Shown here: positions 25,503-33,958 of the stretch, piece by piece
Numbering within the stretch: the first letter of the stretch is position 1
How the letters are laid out: each line of letters opens with the position of its first letter
Program-made: the position numbers and the translations under genes
The notes under the pieces: model-generated
Seen by the model: only the letters and a program-made list of their open reading frames with translations
Databases searched by the model: none
Told to the model about the DNA's origin: nothing
DNA from: Chitinophagales bacterium
GTDB lineage: Bacteria; Bacteroidota; Bacteroidia; Chitinophagales; Chitinophagaceae
NCBI GenBank assembly: GCA_017303855.1
Contig: JAFLBL010000008.1
Coordinates: forward strand, 1 to 64,000
Length of the DNA: 64,000 nt
Reading direction: 5' to 3'

Positions 25503-26840
25503 GTGTTTAAAAAAATACTAATAGCAAACCGTGGCGAAATTGCCTTACGTGTAATTCGTACGGCCCGTGAAATGGGCATTAAAACGGTGGCCGTTTATTC
25601 CACTGCCGACCGCGATAGTTTGCATGTGAAGTTTGCCGATGAAGCCGTTTGTATCGGCCGGCCGCAAAGCGGAGACTCCTATCTCAATATACCTCACCTG
25701 ATGGCTGCTGCTGAAATCACCAATGCGGATGCCATTCATCCGGGTTATGGATTCCTGGCGGAGAATGCCAAGTTTGCCCAGATCTGTAATGATCATGGCA
25801 TTAAGTTTATCGGTCCCACACCGGACATGATCAATGCCATGGGGGATAAGATTACCGCCAAAGAAACCATGATCAAGGCGGGTGTGCCCGTAGTACCCGG
25901 CGGAGAAGGATTATTGCAGAGTGTGGATGAGGCCAAAGGATTGGCCCGCGACATGGGGTATCCGGTAATCCTGAAAGCGACTGCCGGCGGCGGAGGTAAA
26001 GGGATGCGGATTGTATGGGAAGAAGCAGAGCTTGAAAAAGCCTATGATACAGCCAAGGCTGAAGCGGCGGCTGCTTTTAAAAATGACGGGATCTACATGG
26101 AGAAATTTGTAGAAGAACCCCGGCATATTGAAATCCAGGTGGCAGGCGACCAGTACGGCACAGTTTGTCATCTGAGTGAACGTGATTGCTCTATCCAGCG
26201 TCGTCATCAGAAGCTGGTGGAAGAGTCGCCATCTCCGTTTATGACCGATGAACTGCGGCATAAAATGGGAGAAGCCGCCAAGAAAGCGGCGTCAGCAATT
26301 AATTATGAAAGTGTAGGTACTATTGAGTTCCTCGTGGATAAACACCGCAATTTCTATTTTATGGAAATGAATACGCGGATCCAGGTGGAGCATTGTGTAA
26401 CTGAAGAGGTGATCAACTTTGACCTGATTAAAGAACAGATCCTGATTGCCGCCGGTCATCGTATCTCCGGACGTGATTATATTCCCCAGATGCACTCCAT
26501 TGAGTGCCGGATCAATGCCGAAGATCCGTATAATGATTTTCGCCCGTCTCCGGGACGGATAACCGTATTGCACCAGCCGGGAGGACATGGGGTACGGGTT
26601 GACAGTCATGCTTATGCGGGATACGTAATACCTCCCTATTATGATTCCATGATTGGTAAGCTGATTACGGTAGCCCAGACAAGACAGGAAGCCATTCAGA
26701 CCATGTACCGCGCCCTGAGTGAATATGTAGTGGAAGGCGTAAAAACCACCATTCCGTTTCACCTGCAACTGATGCAGGATGAGCGCTTCCGCAGCGGCGA
26801 TTTTAATACGAAGTTTCTGGAAGGGTTTACCCTCAGGTGA
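25503..26840 (+). CDS. accC: Acetyl-CoA carboxylase biotin carboxylase subunit
   Basis: This 445-aa ATP-grasp enzyme carboxylates biotin on AccB with ATP and bicarbonate. It starts at GTG 25503 (read [17 protein letters not shown]), the standard AccC N-terminus. Visible are the Gly-rich ATP loop [12 protein letters not shown] (about 158-169), [14 protein letters not shown], the catalytic [13 protein letters not shown] (about 284-296) and IECRINAED. Length is normal. It is probably co-transcribed with accB despite the repeat-rich spacer. A palindromic 16-bp repeat element begins six bases past the stop. Confidence 0.95.
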   Translation: MFKKILIANRGEIALRVIRTAREMGIKTVAVYSTADRDSLHVKFADEAVCIGRPQSGDSYLNIPHLMAAAEITNADAIHPGYGFLAENAKFAQICNDHGIKFIGPTPDMINAMGDKITAKETMIKAGVPVVPGGEGLLQSVDEAKGLARDMGYPVILKATAGGGGKGMRIVWEEAELEKAYDTAKAEAAAAFKNDGIYMEKFVEEPRHIEIQVAGDQYGTVCHLSERDCSIQRRHQKLVEESPSPFMTDELRHKMGEAAKKAASAINYESVGTIEFLVDKHRNFYFMEMNTRIQVEHCVTEEVINFDLIKEQILIAAGHRISGRDYIPQMHSIECRINAEDPYNDFRPSPGRITVLHQPGGHGVRVDSHAYAGYVIPPYYDSMIGKLITVAQTRQEAIQTMYRALSEYVVEGVKTTIPFHLQLMQDERFRSGDFNTKFLEGFTLR

Positions 26841-26845
26841 TCGTT

Positions 26846-26916
26846 GTTGGTGATAACACTTGTTGGTGATAACACTTGTTGGTGATAACACTTGTTGGTG
26901 ATAACACCAACAAGTG
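26846..26916. repeat. 16-bp tandem array ending in a perfect palindrome (GTTGGTG-ATAA-CACCAAC)
   Basis: Three full 16-bp units of GTTGGTGATAACACTT start at 26846, 26862 and 26878. A fourth turns into the hairpin CACTTGTTGGTG-ATAA-CACCAACAAGTG at 26889-26916. The element fills the gap between the convergent accC and DUF4253 genes, touching the DUF4253 stop. Its core recurs at 36556-36579. It may stop transcription from both sides, but there is no T run. Confidence 0.88.
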
Positions 26917-27621
26917 TCAATCCCACCATAAAAAAATGCATCCCGTTCTCTTTATTTCCTCAGCGAGATCTGCTGTTGTAGTAGTAGTGCCCTGATCCAC
27001 TACGTCGGGACAGAAGGGGTAGATTTCTTCTGCCAGGGCCATATAGTCGATGTCTTTATTGATGATTTCGCATTCGCAGAAATTGAATCCGATACCGAAG
27101 ATGCGGATTCCAAAGCCGGCATCCCATTTCTTCAGTTTTTTAATAATATCCCCGGTCATGATGCCGTGATTAGTGCCATGGGTTTCCGTGAGCCGGATTA
27201 TTTCATAGGGATCTGTTGTGGCGCCAAGTATGCCGACACGGTATCCCTGTTCAAGAATTTCATGCAGAAAGATAAACTGATTATGTAGCAGTAATTCGTC
27301 GCGGTGCCGGAATACGATAGCTCTTGCCGCTTCGTCTGTAGTTACACTGCAGATACCACTGGGTTTGGTGGTCTCCGTATCATAGTCTTCAAATACGAGT
27401 TTTTCAACTGGCCGGCGGGTGAGCGATTTGAGCAGCAGACCGGTTTCAACAGGGAGGCCGGCTTTGTGACAATACGCGGTTTCCATTGCGGTTAGTCCGT
27501 CGGTAAATCCGGTTTCCGCAGGCAATGCGGCAGCCGGCCCGGGTTTATCCGCAGCAGGTTGCTGCACGATCATCTCTTTAAAAGAGGAGAACACCTGTTT
27601 AAAAAAGCTGCCGCGGTTCAT
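26917..27621 (-). CDS. DUF4253 domain-containing protein
   Basis: This 234-aa protein has no signal peptide. The C-terminal 110 residues match the DUF4253 pattern: ILGATTDPYEIIRLTETHGTN (about 150-170, interrupted here), NHGIMTGDIIKKLKKWDAGF, FCPDVVDQGT and a terminal CIFLWWD. The N-terminal 90 residues are less conserved. Its function is unknown. It may be co-transcribed with the barrel gene upstream, which ends nine bases before this start. Confidence 0.75.
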   Translation of the reverse strand: MNRGSFFKQVFSSFKEMIVQQPAADKPGPAAALPAETGFTDGLTAMETAYCHKAGLPVETGLLLKSLTRRPVEKLVFEDYDTETTKPSGICSVTTDEAARAIVFRHRDELLLHNQFIFLHEILEQGYRVGILGATTDPYEIIRLTETHGTNHGIMTGDIIKKLKKWDAGFGIRIFGIGFNFCECEIINKDIDYMALAEEIYPFCPDVVDQGTTTTTADLAEEIKRTGCIFLWWD

Positions 27622-27630
27622 ATTTTGTTA

Positions 27631-28302
27631 TCATTCCCGGACCCGGGTATCGATAATTATTTTCTTTCTTTTCAGATAAGTGCCAACGGTTACGCCAAAC
27701 ACTTTGTGTTTGATATTGGGGCCATAATCCCTGTTGCTGAGGTTGACCGGACTGTGGGTATATTGAAAGTAAATGATAAAGCCCTGGTCTTTTTCATATC
27801 CGAACTGGCTGATCAGGTTGGCGGAGTAACGGCCATAATCATAGTTCCCGAATTTTATATTCCTGTTTATACTGCCGTTGGTATTCAGATTGAATTTTTC
27901 TTTTCCAAATAGCATAAAATCAAGTGACGGGCCGGCTTTAATAAAAAAGTGATTGGCTTCGGGACTCAGATCAAACTGAAGAAGGGCGGCCAGTTCAAAA
28001 CTATGGAAACGGGTACTGTTGTCAATCGCGTTGATATCCGGTAAACTATTCGGAATGGAAAGTGTAGCCTCATAACCTTTAAAACTATACCAGGCCGCCG
28101 GGGCAAAATAAATAAAACCGTCAAAGGGTACTTTCATGCCCACACCGGCATGCATCCCGTATTTATAATCGGTTTTTTGTTTTTGTTTTTGAATTGTATA
28201 ATTGGCCGAGCTCATTTGTGGTCCCGCAAAAAGAGCTACCTGGTTCTGGGCGGCCAATGTAAACGTTGCAAAAAGGAAAAGTACAGTCAGTAAACGGTTC
28301 AT
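27631..28302 (-). CDS. Outer membrane beta-barrel protein
   Basis: This 223-aa protein has a signal peptide (MNRLLTVLFLFATFTLAAQ) and alternating amphipathic strands ending in aromatic residues (for example GFIYFAPAAWYSFKG, FELAALLQFDLS, GFIIYFQYTHSPVNL), as in the PorT/OMP_b-brl family. It is probably an outer-membrane protein of unknown role. An upstream heptamer array (28386-28441) lies 84 nt from the start. Confidence 0.75.
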   Translation of the reverse strand: MNRLLTVLFLFATFTLAAQNQVALFAGPQMSSANYTIQKQKQKTDYKYGMHAGVGMKVPFDGFIYFAPAAWYSFKGYEATLSIPNSLPDINAIDNSTRFHSFELAALLQFDLSPEANHFFIKAGPSLDFMLFGKEKFNLNTNGSINRNIKFGNYDYGRYSANLISQFGYEKDQGFIIYFQYTHSPVNLSNRDYGPNIKHKVFGVTVGTYLKRKKIIIDTRVRE

Positions 28303-28385
28303 GTCGGGTGGTTATAGTAATTGATCCGTGTTCGTAAACGGCGATTCGGGCCAAAATAGCGAATATTTCCGGGGATTGCAAGAAG

Positions 28386-28441
28386 TCGGGTGTCAGGTGC
28401 CAGGTACCAGGTGTCAGGTGCCAGGTGTCAGTAGTCATTAG
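28386..28441 (+). repeat. Heptamer array, CAGGTGC family (8 units)
   Basis: Eight in-phase 7-bp units (TCGGGTG, TCAGGTG, CCAGGTA, CCAGGTG, TCAGGTG, CCAGGTG, then diverging TCAGTAG, TCATTAG). Confidence 0.85.
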
Positions 28442-28459
28442 TGCAGTTTCAAGTTGAGA

Positions 28460-28480
28460 GCCGTACTTCGTACTTTGAAC
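28460..28480 (+). repeat. Short heptamer array, GTACTTC family (3 units)
   Basis: GCCGTAC, TTCGTAC and TTTGAAC lie nine bases from the stop codon of the DUF1572 gene on the minus strand. They belong to the same family as 4725-4752. Confidence 0.65.
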
Positions 28481-28489
28481 ATGCCTTCT

Positions 28490-29035
28490 TCATTTGTTTT
28501 TTGCCGGATCTTTTATTTCATCTGATTGATTGTACGCTTGTGACCCGCCTTTGGGGATGGATAAATTCTGCCAGTTTTTGTTTTTAATAATTTTTGCGAG
28601 GAAGATGATCTGCCCGATATGATAAGGGTAATGGGCCAGTTGCCGGTTCACCGCATCAATAACAGTGAGTGGTTCGTTGCGGATATGGACTGTTTTTTTC
28701 AGCTCCTTTTTTTTCAGTTTGGCCAGTGTATTGAAAAAACAATTCCATCCGGCTTCCCACAGTTCAATCAGCTGTTGTTTATTGTATTGTTTTATTTCAA
28801 ATTCCTCATCTCGTCTGCGCCATTCTTTTTCGCCATCTTCTGTCAGAAAGTTTGTCCAGCGACTCAGCATATTTCCCGCCATATGCTGAATAATGATCGC
28901 AATACTATTGGATTCCTCATTGGGCTGATAATGAAAATCCCATTCATTGAGTTGTTCAAATGTTTTATCCCCAAGCTCTTTATAATATTTCAACCGGCGG
29001 AGAGATGTTTCCAGGTAGTCTTTGCTTATACTCAT
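28490..29035 (-). CDS. DUF1572/DinB-like protein
   Basis: This 181-aa cytosolic protein has the four-helix DinB-like layout. Three His are placed as metal ligands: IIIQHMAGN (about 47-55), and QLAHYPYHIGQI (about 134-145) with two. The Trp-rich WEAGWNCFF is typical of DUF1572 members. The fold is shared with thiol-dependent transferases such as bacillithiol transferases, but no substrate is known. The gene is flanked on both sides by heptamer arrays. Confidence 0.75.
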   Translation of the reverse strand: MSISKDYLETSLRRLKYYKELGDKTFEQLNEWDFHYQPNEESNSIAIIIQHMAGNMLSRWTNFLTEDGEKEWRRRDEEFEIKQYNKQQLIELWEAGWNCFFNTLAKLKKKELKKTVHIRNEPLTVIDAVNRQLAHYPYHIGQIIFLAKIIKNKNWQNLSIPKGGSQAYNQSDEIKDPAKNK

Positions 29036-29100
29036 AAGTTGTTTTTATTGCCGGAATTTTCAGTCCCGGCATGTTGATTTTCTTTTTCCATTCACGGCTG

Positions 29101-29170
29101 TTTACTCCCGACTCCCGACTCCTGACTCCCGACTCCCGACTCCCGACTCCCGACTCCCATCTCCCGATCA
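29101..29170 (-). repeat. Heptamer array, GGGAGTC family (10 units), reaching the ggt stop codon
   Basis: Ten 7-bp units, read CCGACTC on the plus strand and GAGTCGG on the minus strand, begin as TTTACTC and end in the ggt TGA (29168-29170). Consecutive GGG runs with 4-nt spacers lie on the ggt sense strand. Confidence 0.88.
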
Positions 29171-30895
29171 GAACCCTTCAGCAGCATCATCCCCCCTGTT
29201 ATCCGCAACGGCTTCAAACCGGCCATCGGGCAGTACCCGTATACATTCGGTGCGTCCGATGCCGCCGCGTTCTTTGCTGAAGGAATAACCCATTTTTTGC
29301 ATGGCTTCCTTTACGGCAGGCGGAAATCCTTTTTCCGTCATCACTTCATCGGGCAGCCACTGGTGATGAAATTTGGGTTTATAAACCGCCTCTTCCGTAC
29401 TCATGTTAAATTCAAGCATATTCACCAAGGTCTGGAAAACCTGTGTGGGAATCGTTGTGCCGCCGGGTGTACCAACCACGATATAGGGTTTGCCATTTTT
29501 TAAAACAAGTGTTGGCGTCATAGAACTCAGCATTCGTTTTCCCGGTTTAATGGCATTGGCTTCTCCGCCCACTGCGCCATACATATTCGGTACACCGGGT
29601 TTAATACTGAAGTCATCCATTTCGTCATTGAGAAAAAAACCGGCACCCCCCACTACGGTCCGGCTGCCATAGGAGTTATTGAGCGTGGTGGTAACGGCCA
29701 CTGCATTGCCTTCCTTATCAATCACACTCAGGTGTGTGGTTTCTTCACTTTCCGCCCGGAGCAGCTCGCCGGGTTTTATTATTGAACTGGGCGTGGCTTT
29801 TGCGGGATCATAATTCCGCATCCTGTTTTGCAGGTATACATCATTGCTGAGCATGGCTACCGGTACTTTATAAAAATCGCCATCTCCCATATATTCGGCT
29901 CGGTCGGCAAAAGCACGGCGTTCCACTTCCGTCATCAGTTGTATCGCCTGCAGTGAATGAAAGCCCATGGCGCCGATATTCCTGTCTTCAATCATTTTCA
30001 TCATCTGGTGCAATAATAATCCACCGCTGGACGGCATCGGCATCCCCACTATTTTATATCCTTTATAATCAAAAGCGTGCGGGGGCCGGTATTTTGCCGT
30101 GTAATTTTTTAAGTCGGCTGCAGTAATCAGACCGGTTCCTCTTTTCATTTCTTCCACGATTAAGCGGGCCGTTTCCCCTTCATAAAAACCAGCGGCTCCT
30201 TTCTTTTGTATACGTTTTAATGTAGCCGCCAGGTCTTTCTGTATCAACGTATCACCCTCTTTCCAGGGACTTTTTTTTACAAAAACCGGTGGTACCGTAT
30301 TGTACTTTTTCAGATCACCCTGCAGGTAATTCAGGCTGCGGGCTTCTGAAGCGGTGATGATAAACCCTTTTTCTGCCAGGTCAATAGCAGGCTGTATCAA
30401 TTGTGCAAATGGCAGCCGGGCATATTGATGGGAAGCAAAGAGTCCGGCTACAGTACCCGGTACTCCGGAGGATAAATGACCGAGCTGACTTTTATCCGTA
30501 TCAGCTTCTCCGTTTGCATGGAGGTACATATCCCGATGGGCCGCACCGGGTGCCATTTCCCTGTAATCAAGGGCCAGTGTTTTGCCATCCTGTAAATGTG
30601 CCACCATAAAACCACCACCACCCAGGTTACCTGCATTGGGATATACCACGGCCAGTGCCAGTTGGGTGGCAATAGCCGCATCCACCGCATTGCCCCCCGA
30701 TCTCAGTATCAGCACGCCGGCTTTACTGGCGAGCGGATGAGCGGAAACAACGGCTCCGTTTTCAGCAATTACTTTTTTATTGATGGTATACTGATAGGGG
30801 TCAATGGTCAGCGCGGGTGCTGCATTTTTCTGACCGGGTTTGCAGGCAGACAGTATGACCAGCAGCAGCGAAAAAAGGAGCGACTTATGAAACAT
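29168..30895 (-). CDS. ggt: Gamma-glutamyltransferase
   Basis: This 575-aa N-terminal nucleophile hydrolase transfers the gamma-glutamyl group from glutathione-like donors to amino acids or water. The start MFHKSLLFSLLLVILSAC is a lipoprotein signal with Cys18, so it is probably membrane-anchored in the periplasm. The self-cleavage site precedes the nucleophile Thr in ETTHLSVIDKEGNAV. Substrate-pocket motifs NNSYGS, GGAGFFLNDEMDDF and RMLSSMTPTL are present. Length is normal. It diverges from the M14 peptidase gene, with a 113-nt gap between the starts. Confidence 0.94.
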   Translation of the reverse strand: MFHKSLLFSLLLVILSACKPGQKNAAPALTIDPYQYTINKKVIAENGAVVSAHPLASKAGVLILRSGGNAVDAAIATQLALAVVYPNAGNLGGGGFMVAHLQDGKTLALDYREMAPGAAHRDMYLHANGEADTDKSQLGHLSSGVPGTVAGLFASHQYARLPFAQLIQPAIDLAEKGFIITASEARSLNYLQGDLKKYNTVPPVFVKKSPWKEGDTLIQKDLAATLKRIQKKGAAGFYEGETARLIVEEMKRGTGLITAADLKNYTAKYRPPHAFDYKGYKIVGMPMPSSGGLLLHQMMKMIEDRNIGAMGFHSLQAIQLMTEVERRAFADRAEYMGDGDFYKVPVAMLSNDVYLQNRMRNYDPAKATPSSIIKPGELLRAESEETTHLSVIDKEGNAVAVTTTLNNSYGSRTVVGGAGFFLNDEMDDFSIKPGVPNMYGAVGGEANAIKPGKRMLSSMTPTLVLKNGKPYIVVGTPGGTTIPTQVFQTLVNMLEFNMSTEEAVYKPKFHHQWLPDEVMTEKGFPPAVKEAMQKMGYSFSKERGGIGRTECIRVLPDGRFEAVADNRGDDAAEGF

Positions 30896-31008
30896 AATTA
30901 TAATCAGTTTATACGTACTAAAACTACAGAAAACGGGGATTATTTGGGTAATAATATTGTACCTGAATCGTCATTCCTTTATTAACTTGCCGGACTTAAA
31001 ACCACGCT

Positions 31009-33531
31009 ATGTTTCGTAAACTCTTTTTTGTAGTCCTGCTGCTTGTTGTTTTTTTTACGTCCCGCGCCCAGTTAAAATCGCCTGAAGAATTTCTGGGCTA
31101 TAAGATAGGTACCCGCTATACACCACATTTTAAACTGGTGAATTATTTTCAGCATGTAGCTGCGGCTGTGCCATCCATGGTGAAGCTGCAGACTTATGGG
31201 ACTACCAATGAAGGGCGGCCCCTGTTATTTGCGGTGGTGGCCTCTCCGGAGCATCTGCAGCAGATCGATCAGCTGCGGGCCAATAATATCCGGCTGGCCA
31301 ATCTGAGCCGTGATAAGATGGCACCACAGGAGGAAAACGCACCGGCATTTGTGTGGCTGAGTTATAATGTACATGGAAACGAAACTTCTTCTTCAGAAGC
31401 GTCTATGCTGACGATTTATGAGCTGGTTAATCCGGCTGTAACGGCTACCAAGGCCTGGTTGAAGAATACTGTTGTGCTGATTGATCCCTGTCTGAATCCG
31501 GATGGCCGTGACCGCTACATTAACTGGTTTAATTCAATTGTTGGTAAAACCTTTAACCCGCAACGGATCGCCCGTGAACACCGCGAGCCATGGCCGGGTG
31601 GTCGTTCCAATCACTACAATTTTGACCTGAACCGTGACTGGGCCTGGCAGACACAGGTGGAGAGTCAGCAAAGGATTCAACTGTATAATCAATGGATGCC
31701 CCAGGTACATGTGGATTTTCATGAGCAGGGGATTAATGAACCTTATTATTTTGCCCCGGCAGCGGAACCCCTGCATGAAGTTATTACCGGCTGGCAAAGG
31801 GAATTCCAGGTAAGCATCGGAAAGAACCATGCAAAGTACTTTGATAAAAACGGCTGGCTCTATTTTACACGGGAAAGATTTGATCTGCTTTATCCCTCTT
31901 ACGGGGATACCTATCCTACGTATAATGGCAGCATTGGTATGACTTACGAGCAAGGGGGTATTGGTGCGGGTCTTGGCGTGATTGTGGAAGAAGGGGATAC
32001 CCTGACACTGACTGACCGGGCACAACATCATTTCACCACTTCATTGAGTACAGTGGAAATTGCGTCCCTTCATGCAGGACGGCTGATAAAGGAGTACCGG
32101 AAATTTTTTAATGATGCCACCAGTACCGGCTTTGGCGAGCATAAATCGTATGTGGTAAAATATGAAGCGAGGAACCAGGAACGGTTTGAAAAGCTGATCC
32201 AATTGCTTACAAAGAATGGCATACAGTTTACATCCGCCACAGGTGTACCGGCCAAAGGGTTTAATTATTTCAGTGGTAAAGAAGAAAGCTTTACTGCCGG
32301 GGCGAATGACCTGCTGGTATCTGCCCTGCAACCCCGTTCCGCCATGGTTAAAGTATTATTTGAACCCCGGACTAAATTAACTGACTCTATTACGTATGAT
32401 ATTACAGCCTGGGCACTGCCCTATGTATTTGGGCTCAATGCATATGCTTCGAAAGATAAACTGCCGGCCGGGGCGGCAATCAATATCCGCAATACCGTTA
32501 CTAATCCGGAGACCAGTTATGGTTATGTGATACCCTGGAATGGTACAAAGACCGTGAAGACGGTCGGGCGCTTATTACAAAAAGGAATTTTATTGCGTTA
32601 TGCCGAACAGCCTTTTGAAGTAAACGGGCAGCAATTTGACCGCGGTGCGGTGATTGTATTGAAAACATCGAATCAGAAATTTGGCGACGGACTCTGGAAA
32701 ACCGTTCGGGAAACGGCCAATGCGGATGGTGTACAATTGTATCCGGTCAGCAGCGGCTTTGTAGATAAGGGATTTGATTTCGGAAGTGAAATGGTGCATC
32801 CGTTCCGGGCACCCCGCGTGGTACTGGCCACTGGTGAAGGAGTGGGCGGCAATGCGGCCGGTGAACTCTGGCATTTCTTTGACCAGGAACTGGAGTACCC
32901 GGTTACCCTGATCAATGTAAATGACCTCAGCCGTGCCAACTGGAATGAAATAGATGTGTTGGTTATGCCGGATGGCAATTACCGTTTTTTAAATAATAAA
33001 GAGGAGCTCGATGCCTTTAAAGCCTGGATCAGCAAAGGCGGCAGGGTAGTGGCCCTGGAAGGAGCCGTGGCACAGCTGGCCAAAGCGGATATCGGTTTAA
33101 AAGTGAAAAAAGCCGATGAAGGGGAGAAGAAAGATAAAGCGCCGGGTTACGACGCGTTGCATGAATACCAGCACCGTGAACGGGAAGCTATTTCCGGTTA
33201 TACCCCCGGGTCAGTATGGAAAGTGGATCTGGATAATTCGCATCCGCTTGCATTCGGCTATCCCGCTTTTTATTATACCCTCAAGCAGGATGATAACCTG
33301 TATGAATTCATGAAAGAAGGATGGAATGTAGGGGTGATTAAAAAAGAAAACCAGGTTGCCGGATTTGTAGGTGCAGCTTTGCAACCCCGGCTTAAAGACG
33401 GGTTGTTGTTCGGTGCGCAACAGATTGGGAATGGAACGGTAAACCTGCTTAGTGATAATGTTTTATTCCGCAGCTTCTGGGAGAATGGGAAACTGATGTT
33501 TTGTAATGCGGTGTTTTTGTCGGGGCAGTAG
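31009..33531 (+). CDS. M14 family zinc carboxypeptidase, secreted
   Basis: This 840-aa protein has a signal peptide (MFRKLFFVVLLLVVFFTSRAQ). The catalytic M14 domain has the zinc ligands in NVHGNETSSSEA (His and Glu, about 120-131), the substrate-binding NPDGRDRY and NFDLNRDW, and the third zinc His in HVDFHEQG (about 240-247). The catalytic Glu is likely in GMTYEQGG. After about residue 600 a Class-I-glutamine-amidotransferase-like region follows (DVLVMPDGNYRF, GGRVVALEGAVAQLA), common in Bacteroidota versions. It is likely a periplasmic or secreted peptidase. The stop codon merges into a GGGAGTC array. Confidence 0.9.
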   Translation: MFRKLFFVVLLLVVFFTSRAQLKSPEEFLGYKIGTRYTPHFKLVNYFQHVAAAVPSMVKLQTYGTTNEGRPLLFAVVASPEHLQQIDQLRANNIRLANLSRDKMAPQEENAPAFVWLSYNVHGNETSSSEASMLTIYELVNPAVTATKAWLKNTVVLIDPCLNPDGRDRYINWFNSIVGKTFNPQRIAREHREPWPGGRSNHYNFDLNRDWAWQTQVESQQRIQLYNQWMPQVHVDFHEQGINEPYYFAPAAEPLHEVITGWQREFQVSIGKNHAKYFDKNGWLYFTRERFDLLYPSYGDTYPTYNGSIGMTYEQGGIGAGLGVIVEEGDTLTLTDRAQHHFTTSLSTVEIASLHAGRLIKEYRKFFNDATSTGFGEHKSYVVKYEARNQERFEKLIQLLTKNGIQFTSATGVPAKGFNYFSGKEESFTAGANDLLVSALQPRSAMVKVLFEPRTKLTDSITYDITAWALPYVFGLNAYASKDKLPAGAAINIRNTVTNPETSYGYVIPWNGTKTVKTVGRLLQKGILLRYAEQPFEVNGQQFDRGAVIVLKTSNQKFGDGLWKTVRETANADGVQLYPVSSGFVDKGFDFGSEMVHPFRAPRVVLATGEGVGGNAAGELWHFFDQELEYPVTLINVNDLSRANWNEIDVLVMPDGNYRFLNNKEELDAFKAWISKGGRVVALEGAVAQLAKADIGLKVKKADEGEKKDKAPGYDALHEYQHREREAISGYTPGSVWKVDLDNSHPLAFGYPAFYYTLKQDDNLYEFMKEGWNVGVIKKENQVAGFVGAALQPRLKDGLLFGAQQIGNGTVNLLSDNVLFRSFWENGKLMFCNAVFLSGQ

Positions 33532-33565
33532 GGAGTCGGGAGTCGGGAGTTGAGAGTCGGGAGTC
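33531..33565 (+). repeat. Heptamer array, GGGAGTC family (5 units), starting in a stop codon
   Basis: GGGAGTC, GGGAGTC, GGGAGTT, GAGAGTC and GGGAGTC start at the G of the peptidase TAG (33529-33531). A hairpin terminator follows at once. Confidence 0.88.
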
Positions 33566-33568
33566 GGG

Positions 33569-33610
33569 CCGGTTTTGTTTATCGTACGGGTAGGCAAAAC
33601 CGGTTTTTTT
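33569..33610 (+). terminator. Intrinsic terminator after the M14 peptidase
   Basis: A 9-bp stem (CCGGTTTTG / CAAAACCGG) is followed by seven T. The remaining gene-free stretch 33611-33958 is AT-rich and shows only a low-quality 63-codon frame. Confidence 0.85.
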
Positions 33611-33958
33611 GTTACGGAGTAGCCTGCAAATCAGTTCAATCCGGGAGCTGCTCCGGTTTATTTGTGCAGTATTTTTCTTTATTGTAATTTTACTTCTTCA
33701 ATTACAAACAATGTATACGGATCGGGACCATATGGTCTTTTCTTCTATTGAATCAGAGATTGTTCATACAATCTACAACACGTCACCTCCCCGCCTTTAA
33801 TTTTCTTCTGACAAAAGAGTAAACAGCGTTCAGGTAAGTAATGGCCTGTAACGGGTGATTTATATCATGTCGACAAGTTGTGCGCATCTTTTGCGCATGC
33901 AGCTGGCTGTTGCCTGTGTAAAAAAAATAATTTCAATAACCCTTAATCAATAAAACAA

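Noticed and set aside
26846..26916. CRISPR array
   Set aside because: The units are head-to-tail with no spacers, only 16 bp long, and there are no cas genes.
33609..33800. Possible 63-aa membrane protein in the 33.6-33.8 kb gap
   Set aside because: It begins at the terminator, has no ribosome-binding context and no recognisable pattern after its single hydrophobic stretch.
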